Source: an uncultured Candidatus Nitrosopumilus sp.
GTDB lineage: Archaea > Thermoproteota > Nitrososphaeria > Nitrososphaerales > Nitrosopumilaceae
DNA: 32,037 nucleotides
Assembly (NCBI GenBank): GCA_905612295.1
Contig: CAJQRN010000046.1
Location: forward strand, 1 to 32,037
Reading direction: 5' to 3'
A model generated the notes under the pieces. It was not told where the DNA came from, did no database searches, and was given only the letters and a program-made list of their open reading frames with translations. A program made the position numbers and the translations under genes. Positions 16,301-22,650 of the stretch are shown here, one piece after another (the stretch's first letter is position 1; the number at the start of each line of letters is the position of its first letter).

Positions 16301-16445
16301 AAAGGAAGCACTTGATGAGTTTACAAAGTCATTGGGTGAAAAAGTTGATAATATTTTTGATGAGAAGTTTGATGCTGCACCAGAATTTAGAAAATGTTCT
16401 AGATGTGACTATGCATCAATTTGTGATGCAAAGGAGGAAATTTGA
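13383..16445 (+). CDS. UvrD/PcrA-like helicase fused to a RecB/AddB-like Fe-S nuclease
   Basis: A 1020-residue superfamily 1 helicase with a C-terminal nuclease. Helicase motifs: Q-motif (LNQAQNQAV), Walker A AGPGSGKT (22-29), motif II VDEFQD (about 230), VGDDDQSIFRF (about 257), LDQNYRS (about 293), TTIHQSKGKEF (about 580) and YVAMTRAKSHL (about 640). From about 780: SPSKIQTYENCPLQFKF, GMGTAIHSVAE, GMIDRVEQ and VVDFKTGYA form a PD-(D/E)XK site, with a final CSRCDYASIC. With the Cys of ENCPLQF this gives the four Cys of an AddB/Cas4-type 4Fe-4S cluster. It probably unwinds and degrades DNA ends in repair or defence. mcrB follows after 7 bases, suggesting an operon. Confidence 0.92.
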   Translation: MALNQAQNQAVEHTSSPLLLVAGPGSGKTRVIIERIVRLVNSGIKPDEILCLTFTKKATEEMSQRLENKDITDVQINTFHSFAKSVLQDNVLESGVNISSGVIKRSAQLAWGLKNIDSFDFQHVTIGNNAEDLIRSIIDGIRTFKDELISPETLKKYLDKMESEELTEEKRDLINRLSDLHRVYVKYQEFWEAKSVIDFNDIVVEAINLLKTKPLIQQKLQNKYKHILVDEFQDNNYAQLEIVKLISNGVDVTAVGDDDQSIFRFQGAYMKNFSDFEKHFKNTKIINLDQNYRSTQNIVNLSNSIVSNIEERQKKNLFSKNIEGEKVKVCICTNENAEVEFVVKTIKELLGKPITREDGEKGVISYSDIAILSRSRKSGVKFVKSLKAHGLPADFVGSDNLFATPIVKDVMAYLNIVNSPATAGREIARLLKNHGITEYNVAKINHLGEKLSDSDNPGVDFVLKSLQEIASQDITQKKEILEFVDILNKLSELSKYRPSDVIYKIIMSISGLYKKSISDNSTTNRINQILLKEIYGYALEYENLYPEESLTDFISYLNYLFRFDLELPEELEEDESILVTTIHQSKGKEFQVVFVVDAAKDKLPLRARTKKFYVPEDLAKGLVRTADEKTLHILDEKRLLYVAMTRAKSHLYITYAQDYENRKKEAQPSPFLDEIDFKNNPRIEVIPYKSNTAVQLSTGEHLEQLKAEHQQIAVTSINQMNLNTAVRKIIDLAKIKHFEEFGNLDTFDPAKLFEIEPEESHIDAQLYKKSIPLIKKDNFRLSPSKIQTYENCPLQFKFQYVLRVPTPSKTYFGMGTAIHSVAENLTKMQKDGKESTEQAAFEILEKQWETSSYRNQRTKENQDKVKSKDMVKTYMEWEKNNPNTPVDVEAKFRIEINDVTISGMIDRVEQTPEGEYEVVDFKTGYAYKNKNTIKEDVQMNIYALGTEKLYGKLPKKTSLFYIKDNKFVPHFIEKEALDEFTKSLGEKVDNIFDEKFDAAPEFRKCSRCDYASICDAKEEI

Positions 16446-16452
16446 TTTAGAT

Positions 16453-19020
16453 ATGACTCTTTTAGAATTTTTAAAAAGTAACCCAACAATGTTCCAAAAC
16501 TATCAGGCGATTGTAATTAAAACACTTCTAGAAAATGACTCAAAATTTCCTTCAACAGTAAATGAAATTAAAAATAAAATAGTTGAATTAAATTTTGATA
16601 GAGAAGATTTTAAGATTAATAGTGCTTGGTCAACTGTAAAGAAAGTACTAGATGACCATAATGTTATTTCAATTAATGGCGAAAATGTAAAACTAAATAA
16701 TGAAAATATTTCGGATGTAGAAAAAACTGAATGTTTAAAAATTTGTGGGCAAAAAATTGTAGAATTTCACATTGATAAAATTGTAAAAGGTGATTATAAT
16801 TTATGGCGAATGCCACCTGGGAGTGCAGAGGAAAAATATCCTTTCAAACTCGAATTTCTAAAATCTAATACAATAGGGGTAGGATGGGGGGAAATAGGAG
16901 ACGATGTAGTAAAGAAAAATATGACAAAAGAGCAGACGAAGGCATTATTTCATAAATTATATCGGCCAATAGATGGAAAATCAAATTCTCCACAATCTTT
17001 TACAAATTTTACACATGAAATAAAACCAAAAGATATCATTGTATTAATTAAAAAAAAGACAATACTTGATTTTGCAATTGTTGTAGGTCCATATCACTAT
17101 CAAAAAGATCCGTCTATTGACTTGCCAGACAACGCTAAATCATATAGCCATAGACGTAATGTTGTTTGGTTAAATCGAGGACCAATACCTGAAAGTGAAG
17201 CATTTGAGTTATCAAGAATGTCTGCATGTGACAGAGTCAAAGATGCACAACTAAAAGAACAATACCTTGCTATTCTTCGAGAAGAAAAACTACCCCGGTA
17301 TTTTCTTTTAAGACATAATGCAAAAGGTCCTTGGAAGGATGATCCAGGGAAGAAATACCATATTGGTAGGGATGAAAAAGATGGGAGGATGGGCAAAAGA
17401 GTTAGGCTCATACTTGATGCAGGTGTTGGTACAAAGACAATTTGGTATTCTACATCTAAAGGGGAATTTTATTTTTGGGGATATGGAACGGTTACGGGGA
17501 TTGACGAGGAAAAGAAAGATACAGATTGGTATCTAACATATAATGATTTTAAATTTTTTGAAGGAGATGTAGATGTTCAGGGAAGAGAACTAACACGAGC
17601 AACTGCATCTGTTAATCAACAACTCCAAGATCTTCAGGGGGATAAAAAATGGAAAATGAATTGGCAGTTTCCAATTAATCCAATCCCAAAAAAACTTTAT
17701 CAACAAATCATAGGAGAAGATTTAACTTCTGAAGAAGACAAAGTAGATACTGTGTCTATGGATAATTATCTGAATATATTAGATTGGAAACCAAATTTAG
17801 TTTTGTATGGTCCACCCGGTACAGGCAAAACATTCATTGCAAGAGAATTAGCTAAAAAAATACAAAAGAAAAATAAATTACCGGATATTTTTATGCTAAA
17901 AGGACCATGGTCTAATTGGGAACCTAATATGGCTAGGCCTAATCCATCATGGGCAACAACTGATGTCCAAAGTAATCTTAGTCAATACAATTTAATGAAA
18001 ATTGGAGATTATGTTATATTTCAAAACAATACTGATGATCTTGGTCCATACCCTGGCGTTGGTTATTTTGGAATTGGAAAAATAACAAAATTGTTTGATT
18101 CCTCTAAACCTTTTTTTGCAGATGAAATTAAAGAAGGAAAAATTCTTTGGCAAAAACGTTTAGAATTTGAAATAATTAAAAAAGTAGATGGAACACAAAT
18201 GATTCCTAGAATGGATGGATTACCCGAAACAAAAGGTTTGAGTAGAATTGCTAATGAAGATAATATTAGAAAATTATTAGACGAAATAGAATCAAAATGG
18301 GGCATAATCATACGTACAAAATTAATCACTTTCCATCCATCCTATTCTTACGAAGATTTTATCGAAGGTATTAGGCCAAAAACAATTGGTGATCAGGTGA
18401 CATACAATCTTGAGGATGGAATATTTAAAAAAATATGTAATGAAGCAAGGAAAGACAACCAAAATCCTAAAAATAAATATGTATTAATCATAGATGAGGT
18501 TAATCGTGGAAATATTTCAAAGATTTTTGGAGAATTAATAACTTTAATTGAAAAAGATAAACGAAATAATTTATCAATTAATTTAGCATATTCTAAAAAA
18601 GAATTTTCAATCCCAGATAATTTGTACATAATTGGTACTATGAACACTGCAGACAAAAGTTTGATACAGATGGATACTGCATTGAGAAGAAGATTTACGT
18701 TTATGGAATTGATGCCAGATTATGAATTACCTCAAATAGATAGAAAAATTGGTAAAATAAACCTGGCCAAATTACTTAAAGAATTGAATAAAAAAATTAG
18801 AAACCAAAATTTAAGAGATAAACAAATTGGACACTCTTATTTTATGAATATTACAAATATTTCAGAATTACAACGTGTATTCGAATATGAGATAATTCCT
18901 CTCTTACAAGATTATTTTTATGATGACTATGATTTATTAGAAAAAATTTTAGGCAAAAAAATTATTTCTAAAAATGACATGTCAGTTAATCATAAATTTA
19001 TTAATTCACTAAAATTTTGA
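16453..19020 (+). CDS. mcrB: McrB-type AAA+ GTPase with multiple EVE/PUA-like segments; C terminus apparently frameshifted
   Basis: McrB is the motor and DNA-reader of McrBC modification-dependent restriction. The AAA+ core has Walker A GPPGTGKT (about 453-460), FHPSYSYEDFIEGIRP (about 627), Walker B LIIDEVNRGN (about 679) and the McrB signature GTMNTADKS (about 728). Residues 1-85 look like a winged helix. EVE/PUA-like segments are suggested at about 117-237 (LWRMPPG, GVGWGEIG), 282-375 (IWYSTSKGEFYFWGYG) and, unusually, inside the ATPase between Walker A and FHPSYS at about 489-590 (GDYVIFQNN, GYFGIGKIT, PFFADEI, WQKRLEFEI). The frame is open from 16231 but its first 74 codons overlap the helicase gene; ATG 16453 is the better start (855 aa). 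The +1 frame runs on to an ATGA overlap with mcrC. Confidence 0.9.
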   Translation: MTLLEFLKSNPTMFQNYQAIVIKTLLENDSKFPSTVNEIKNKIVELNFDREDFKINSAWSTVKKVLDDHNVISINGENVKLNNENISDVEKTECLKICGQKIVEFHIDKIVKGDYNLWRMPPGSAEEKYPFKLEFLKSNTIGVGWGEIGDDVVKKNMTKEQTKALFHKLYRPIDGKSNSPQSFTNFTHEIKPKDIIVLIKKKTILDFAIVVGPYHYQKDPSIDLPDNAKSYSHRRNVVWLNRGPIPESEAFELSRMSACDRVKDAQLKEQYLAILREEKLPRYFLLRHNAKGPWKDDPGKKYHIGRDEKDGRMGKRVRLILDAGVGTKTIWYSTSKGEFYFWGYGTVTGIDEEKKDTDWYLTYNDFKFFEGDVDVQGRELTRATASVNQQLQDLQGDKKWKMNWQFPINPIPKKLYQQIIGEDLTSEEDKVDTVSMDNYLNILDWKPNLVLYGPPGTGKTFIARELAKKIQKKNKLPDIFMLKGPWSNWEPNMARPNPSWATTDVQSNLSQYNLMKIGDYVIFQNNTDDLGPYPGVGYFGIGKITKLFDSSKPFFADEIKEGKILWQKRLEFEIIKKVDGTQMIPRMDGLPETKGLSRIANEDNIRKLLDEIESKWGIIIRTKLITFHPSYSYEDFIEGIRPKTIGDQVTYNLEDGIFKKICNEARKDNQNPKNKYVLIIDEVNRGNISKIFGELITLIEKDKRNNLSINLAYSKKEFSIPDNLYIIGTMNTADKSLIQMDTALRRRFTFMELMPDYELPQIDRKIGKINLAKLLKELNKKIRNQNLRDKQIGHSYFMNITNISELQRVFEYEIIPLLQDYFYDDYDLLEKILGKKIISKNDMSVNHKFINSLKF

Positions 19021-19105
19021 AGACGAATTAGAAAAAATTTGCAAGAATGAATTAGATGATGAAAATATTGATTCCGACAAAGAACCTGTCAAAGAATTAC
19101 AATGA
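19021..19105 (+). pseudogene. Out-of-frame 3' tail of mcrB
   Basis: Directly after the TGA at 19018-19020, the +1 frame continues as FEDELEKICKNELDDE and NIDSDKEPVKELQ to a TGA at 19103-19105. This stop overlaps the mcrC ATG (19102-19104) in a perfect ATGA. One T too many in the AAAATTTT run (about 19010-19017) would explain it. It may be a real mutation, a programmed slip or a sequencing error. Confidence 0.6.
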
Positions 19106-20430
19106 TTGAGCCAATTGAGCTTTTTGAACATCAAGAGTGGCCATCAACTGATGTCGAGAAAATAATTTCAAGAAAAATTGAACTTAATGAATCTGATAGA
19201 AAAATAGTTAAATTTCTCAAAAATGAAAATATTGTAGAATTTGACGAGTTAAAAAGTGGCATACGAATTAAAGCACAGCAATTCATAGGAACTGTATCGT
19301 TTTCAGAATTTAGTCTAAAAATTATACCAAAAATTTACAAAATTCAGAAAAAATCTATTTGGAAAAATATTGCTCAATGTATGCATTTTACTAAAAATTA
19401 TTCTCCAGAAAAAATTATTGATTTTAATAAAATATCTATCAATGATGATGATTCAATTTTACAAGATTATCTTGTATGGACATTAGTGTACGAATGTAAT
19501 GAGCTACTTCGTAGAGGCCTACTCAAATCATATGTAACACATGAAGAAAATTTATCTTATTTGAAGGGGAAAATAATTTTAAAAAATCAATTTCAAAACG
19601 ACATGGGAAAAAAAGTAGGATTTTATTGTGAATATGATGAATTAGAATTTGATAATATTGAAAATAGAATTATTCTACAGACATTAATTCAATGTAGGAA
19701 AATTGTAATAAATTCTGAATTAAAGAAACAAGTTTTTAAATTGATTGAACAGTTTTCTGGAATTGTCCAAAAAGTTCCTATCACTGTAAATGATATTAAA
19801 AGAGTAAGGGGAGCATATGACCGACAAAATATTTCCTATCGGGATTCACATATTATTTGTGAAATGATTATAGAAAATAAAGGAATTTCTGATTTTTATA
19901 ATGATAAAGAAAATCAATCTTTTTCAGTACCGTTTTTTGTTGACATGAATAAATTATTTGAAGATTTTGTTACAAAACTATTTGAAGTATACTGTCATGA
20001 TAAAATATTTACACAAAAAAAACAAAAAGCGTGGATTATAGATGATACAAAACAAAATATTAAAATGATTCCTGATATAATTTTACAAAATAAACGTAAA
20101 GAAATTACAATTATTGATGTAAAGTATAAGAACAAATTAGGGTATAATGATCTTTATCAAATTGGATTTTACATCCATGAATATACAAGTGAAAATAAAG
20201 AACAAGAAATTAAGTATGCATATGCAATCCTTCCCAATTTTTCAGAAACACCAAACATACAAAAAAGTTATCAAGCAACTAAAAGTAAAATTAAGATTTA
20301 TACAAAATTTATTTCTATGGATGAATATATTCAGTTAATTGCTAAACCAAATTCTAGAAAATATATAGTTGATAAAATTCAGACTGAGATCCTAAATCCT
20401 GATGACATAAAGAAACATTATCTACAATAA
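19102..20430 (+). CDS. mcrC: McrC-type nuclease subunit
   Basis: McrC is the nuclease partner that joins McrB hexamers and cuts DNA. The 442 residues carry the family pattern: an N-terminal beta domain (GIRIKAQQFIGTVSF, then SLKIIPKI), a helical centre (LVYECNELLRRGLLKSYV), the conserved FDNIENRIILQTL, then VPFFVDMNKLFEDFVTKLF and a PD-(D/E)XK site with Pro324-Asp325 (MIPDIIL) and Asp339-Val-Lys341 (IIDVKYK). The start overlaps the stop of the out-of-frame mcrB tail as ATGA, so translation was evidently coupled to an intact mcrB. The 3' end overlaps the convergent small-gene operon by 13 bases. Confidence 0.92.
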   Translation: MIEPIELFEHQEWPSTDVEKIISRKIELNESDRKIVKFLKNENIVEFDELKSGIRIKAQQFIGTVSFSEFSLKIIPKIYKIQKKSIWKNIAQCMHFTKNYSPEKIIDFNKISINDDDSILQDYLVWTLVYECNELLRRGLLKSYVTHEENLSYLKGKIILKNQFQNDMGKKVGFYCEYDELEFDNIENRIILQTLIQCRKIVINSELKKQVFKLIEQFSGIVQKVPITVNDIKRVRGAYDRQNISYRDSHIICEMIIENKGISDFYNDKENQSFSVPFFVDMNKLFEDFVTKLFEVYCHDKIFTQKKQKAWIIDDTKQNIKMIPDIILQNKRKEITIIDVKYKNKLGYNDLYQIGFYIHEYTSENKEQEIKYAYAILPNFSETPNIQKSYQATKSKIKIYTKFISMDEYIQLIAKPNSRKYIVDKIQTEILNPDDIKKHYLQ

Positions 20431-20711
20431 TGTACCAATTTTACAATTCCACGTTTTGCTAATCGAATAAAATTATCATCAACACCATATTTCTCAAAGA
20501 TTCTTCTCAGAAAATAAGACCTGACAAAAGATACTGTGGCATAAACTGCAGTGATTGCAATATTTGCCATGTATGGATCCTCTTGAATCCAACCCATAGA
20601 GAGCGGTAACACAACAATCCCCACCCCATATCCTATAGGATAGCCTCCAAAGGAGTTGACTAGTGCCTCAGATGCACTTTTCTTTTTAGAATCTACTGCC
20701 TCATTTGACAT
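20418..20711 (-). CDS. Small two-span membrane protein, phage-like (DUF7220-like pattern)
   Basis: Last of six overlapping genes, 97 residues. The sequence AVDSKKKSASEALVNSFGGYPIGYGVGI, then a second hydrophobic stretch with VYATVSFVRSYFLRRIFEKYG, fits small membrane proteins often seen in phages and plasmids, where a short N-terminal helix with E-A-x-x-N and G-Y precedes two spans and a terminal RSYxxRR motif. The family name is from memory and tentative. It starts with an ATG sharing one base with the previous stop (TAATG). It points to a viral or plasmid origin of this operon. Confidence 0.75.
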   Translation of the reverse strand: MSNEAVDSKKKSASEALVNSFGGYPIGYGVGIVVLPLSMGWIQEDPYMANIAITAVYATVSFVRSYFLRRIFEKYGVDDNFIRLAKRGIVKLVHYCR

Positions 20712-20977
20712 TATTTGATATCCTCCATGATATCCCCATCAAAATCATAATCGTCTTCGTTTCTTTCACCCCATTGGTGGTGGCAATCTGTACACTCCCA
20801 TTTTGGATCATCATCTGATATTAGACAGCCTCCTGGAACAATTTTTTTATCATATATTGCTTGAATTACCTCATCATTTCCTGGGAATCCCCAAAAAATT
20901 ATTGCAACATTATTTTTATTACATTCGGGACATGATGGTTTAGTTTCTGTCAATTTTTCAACCTTATCGTCTATCAT
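20711..20977 (-). CDS. Zinc-ribbon protein (88 aa)
   Basis: It contains SCPECNKNNVAIIFWGFPG at about residues 15-33 and PGGCLISDDDPKWECTDCHHQWG at about 48-70, a two-knuckle zinc ribbon with the extra conserved GGC turn known from small bacterial and phage proteins of unknown function. The C-terminal tail is strongly acidic (ERNEDDYDFDGDIMEDIK). The pattern CPxCNxxNVxIxF...PxWxCxDC is shared with the larger protein at 8604-9365. The ATG overlaps the preceding gene's stop as ATGA. It may bind nucleic acid or act as a protein-interaction module; no function is assigned. Confidence 0.8.
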   Translation of the reverse strand: MIDDKVEKLTETKPSCPECNKNNVAIIFWGFPGNDEVIQAIYDKKIVPGGCLISDDDPKWECTDCHHQWGERNEDDYDFDGDIMEDIK

Positions 20978-21159
20978 TCTGATTTCTCCATTTTTTTACC
21001 ATTTAATTTTGAATCAAATTCATCTTTGAATGAGTTATAGTACTCTATGATTTTATCCAGGTCATCGAATCGAAGTAATGCATAGTTGTCATGGTTTTCT
21101 TTTTCACGAATCATTAATCCTATGTTACACTCAAAATTTTCTAAATCTAATTGCTTCAT
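20974..21159 (-). CDS. Unrecognised 61-aa protein of the six-gene operon
   Basis: The protein reads MKQLDLENFECNIGLMIREKE, then YALLRFDDLDKIIEYYNSFKDEF and ends KLNGKKMEKSE. The central 'ALLRFDDLDKIIEYYNSF' looks like a strand followed by an amphipathic helix. No family is recognised. Both ends overlap neighbours as ATGA (start with the 63-aa gene, stop with the zinc-ribbon gene), a strong sign of a coupled operon and of real coding. Confidence 0.7.
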   Translation of the reverse strand: MKQLDLENFECNIGLMIREKENHDNYALLRFDDLDKIIEYYNSFKDEFDSKLNGKKMEKSE

Positions 21160-21347
21160 CTCATTCTCCTTTTGAAAAATTTATCGCTCCACTCTTCTTC
21201 TTCTTGTGCATATACTGCTAATGCTTGAATTTTGATCAATGTTTTTTGATATACTTCAACATCATCATCTTCAACATCACGGAATGCTTTTTTGTACCAA
21301 TAAAGAATGGACTGTAAATCGTTTTGATTTAATCCTCTATCCCTCAA
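21156..21347 (-). CDS. Unrecognised 63-aa acidic helical protein
   Basis: It reads RGLNQNDLQSILYWYKKAFRDVEDDD followed by VYQKTLIKIQALAVYAQEEEEW and a basic end KFFKRRMR. Two amphipathic helices are likely. The start is TTG (21345-21347), preceded by AGGAGG about 7 bases upstream and overlapping the stop of the previous mini-gene as TTGA; the codon and ribosome site together fix the start. The stop overlaps the next start as ATGA. No family is recognised. Confidence 0.7.
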   Translation of the reverse strand: MRDRGLNQNDLQSILYWYKKAFRDVEDDDVEVYQKTLIKIQALAVYAQEEEEWSDKFFKRRMR

Positions 21348-21457
21348 ACTGATTCCTCCTTATTTTCATATTGTTCTAGTTTTTCTTTGAGATTTGCAAA
21401 TGAAGATAGGATACTATCATGACGTGACTGATTTTTCATTTGAAATAGTACCGTCAT
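21344..21457 (-). CDS. 37-aa protein of the six-gene operon
   Basis: The product reads MTVLFQMKNQSRHDSILSSF, then ANLKEKLEQYENKEESV: a short hydrophobic start and a long charged helix, perhaps a coiled-coil peptide. The ATG (21455-21457) overlaps the previous stop as ATGA and has GGAGG upstream. The stop TGA overlaps the TTG start of the next gene. No family is recognised; the evidence for coding is the chain of overlaps and the ribosome sites. Confidence 0.6.
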   Translation of the reverse strand: MTVLFQMKNQSRHDSILSSFANLKEKLEQYENKEESV

Positions 21458-21567
21458 GCTTTTCCTCCATAGTACATTGGTTCGTCATCATCTTCAAACT
21501 CTCGGATTATTATTGGAAAAAATGTGATCTCCGAGTTTGTTTTCTTTTGAATTACTTGCTGTTTCAT
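21454..21567 (-). CDS. 37-aa protein, first gene of the six-gene operon
   Basis: The product reads MKQQVIQKKTNSEITFFPII, then IREFEDDDEPMYYGGKA. The basic N terminus, hydrophobic middle and acidic C terminus suggest a compact beta-type peptide or an interaction motif. It lies directly behind the promoter: a TATA-like ATAATAATACT lies about 27 bases before the ATG on the minus strand, and a palindrome is just upstream of that. No ribosome site is visible, consistent with a leaderless first gene. No family is recognised. Confidence 0.55.
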   Translation of the reverse strand: MKQQVIQKKTNSEITFFPIIIREFEDDDEPMYYGGKA

Positions 21568-21606
21568 GTATTGTATATGGTACTAGTATTATTATGACAC
21601 ATGTCC

Positions 21607-21631
21607 ATAGTATGCATACTATTCATACTAT
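21607..21631. promoter_or_regulatory. Perfect 16-bp palindrome plus extra half-site (likely operator)
   Basis: ATAGTATGCATACTAT (21607-21622) is a perfect palindrome, and the half-site CATACTAT is repeated at 21624-21631, nine bases further on. The site sits 40-64 bases upstream of the first gene of the six-gene operon, next to its TATA-like region, where a repressor or activator dimer would bind. The ATAGTAT core matches the arms of the inverted repeat at 10462-10496. Operator function is inferred. Confidence 0.55.
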
Positions 21632-21650
21632 TAGGCGTAATAATGTTTAA

Positions 21651-21755
21651 AAATTACAAAAAACACACAAGAAATTACTTGAAGAGTTGAATCTTCCAGC
21701 TGATGTTTTGGTTTTTTACAGTAAAGAGAAATATGAAAAGAGTTTAAAAAAATAA
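21651..21755 (+). pseudogene. Possible remnant of a nucleotidyltransferase-like gene
   Basis: The frame has no ATG and reads KLLEELNLPADVLVFYSKEK then YEKSLKK before a TAA. The pattern 'l.d..vpvDvlvfs.eeye' resembles the C-terminal strand and helix of small MNT-type nucleotidyltransferases. No upstream part is visible. It may be a decayed fragment or chance similarity. Confidence 0.22.
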
Positions 21756-21782
21756 AAATTTAATTATTCTTTAACATTTACC

Positions 21783-22079
21783 ATGGTGTTGTCTCAAAAA
21801 GATTTTACAAATGCCAGAAACAATCACAAAGACCTCAAACTATTTTCAGAGGATGAACTGTATCAAATATTTTCAAGAACCAAAGGGGTATGTCACAAGT
21901 GTGCAAACATGATTCAACTGGAACAATTCATGTCAGATGGCAATGGTGCCTGGTTTATCATAAATTCAAGAAACAAGCCAGTCTATGGTAAAAATGAGCA
22001 TAATTTGCATCAACTGAGACCAGTTTGTTCAAAATGCCTTGATGAGATTACAATAGAAGATGCACAGGTCAGATGGTAA
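21783..22079 (+). CDS. Small HNH/treble-clef-like zinc protein
   Basis: This 98-residue protein has GVCHKCANMIQLEQF at about residues 35-49 and LRPVCSKCLDEIT at about 79-91, with GAWFIINSRNKPVYGKNEHNLHQ between. CxxC, a hydrophobic hairpin, N..H and a second CxxC are the skeleton of an HNH nuclease fold. The catalytic DH of active HNH enzymes is not evident, so it may be a non-catalytic zinc protein. The start ATG 21783 is preceded by AT-rich sequence with a TTAATTATT-like box. A decayed copy of its 3' end lies at 22480-22528. Confidence 0.7.
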   Translation: MVLSQKDFTNARNNHKDLKLFSEDELYQIFSRTKGVCHKCANMIQLEQFMSDGNGAWFIINSRNKPVYGKNEHNLHQLRPVCSKCLDEITIEDAQVRW

Positions 22080-22156
22080 GATAGTCCAAACACGTACAAC
22101 CGTAAAATCTTATCCAAATCCATTTCAAGTTAAATAGAAATTTCATAACTACTAGT

Positions 22157-22474
22157 ATGACTGAACAAAAAACCAACGAAACAACATTACAATTTGTAAC
22201 TGCTTTTCTAAAATCTCAAAAAGGAAAATATGAAGATACACAAATGCATCTCGATAAAGTACTACACTCGCCTGATCATCAAAATGATGAACTTGTCTGG
22301 TTCTTCAAAGCATGCATGTTTCAAAAGTTGGGCAAGACCCAGCAATCCCATGATTGTCTGCAGATGGCGTTAATGTCATTTGATTATCCCGCAGATATTA
22401 CGCCGCCAACTGTTGAGTTCATTTCATCTAATGCTATTCAACACTCTGCACCTAAACTTGATTACATAATATAA
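22157..22474 (+). CDS. Helical TPR-like small protein, unrecognised
   Basis: The 105 residues include LQFVTAFLKSQKGKYEDTQMHL, then ELVWFFKACMFQKLGKTQQSH and DCLQMALMSFD. These are helix pairs with the 'a..l...g.y..a...l..al' spacing of tetratricopeptide repeats, giving about two units. The C terminus is less regular. It has no signal peptide. It is flanked by the intact HNH-like gene and its decayed partial copy, so it lies inside a duplicated segment. The role is probably protein binding, inferred from the fold only. Confidence 0.65.
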   Translation: MTEQKTNETTLQFVTAFLKSQKGKYEDTQMHLDKVLHSPDHQNDELVWFFKACMFQKLGKTQQSHDCLQMALMSFDYPADITPPTVEFISSNAIQHSAPKLDYII

Positions 22475-22479
22475 CGTGG

Positions 22480-22528
22480 TTCAAAACACCTTGATAAAAT
22501 TACAATAGAAGGTATGCCCGTTAGATGG
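22480..22528 (+). pseudogene. Decayed partial copy of the 3' end of the HNH-like gene
   Basis: This stretch matches 22028-22076 without gaps at 38 of 49 positions, including a run of 13 identical bases (ATTACAATAGAAG). In the matching frame it reads GSKHLDKITIEGMPVRW against CSKCLDEITIEDAQVRW, so both zinc-binding Cys are lost. The frame then runs on to a TAA near 22617. No start or upstream homology is visible, so it is a gene fragment. Confidence 0.65.
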
Positions 22529-22650
22529 CAGATATTTCAAGGATTCATTATTTTCAAATACTTACTATTAGTTGTAACAACACACAAAGATAATTCAATT
22601 TTTATTCATAGAAAATAATACTAATTAGAAAGTATGAGGAAATAACACAA

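Noticed and set aside
16231-16452. N-terminal 74-codon extension of the McrB frame
   Set aside because: It lies entirely over the helicase-nuclease 3' end in another frame; the ATG at 16453 is 7 bases after that gene's stop.
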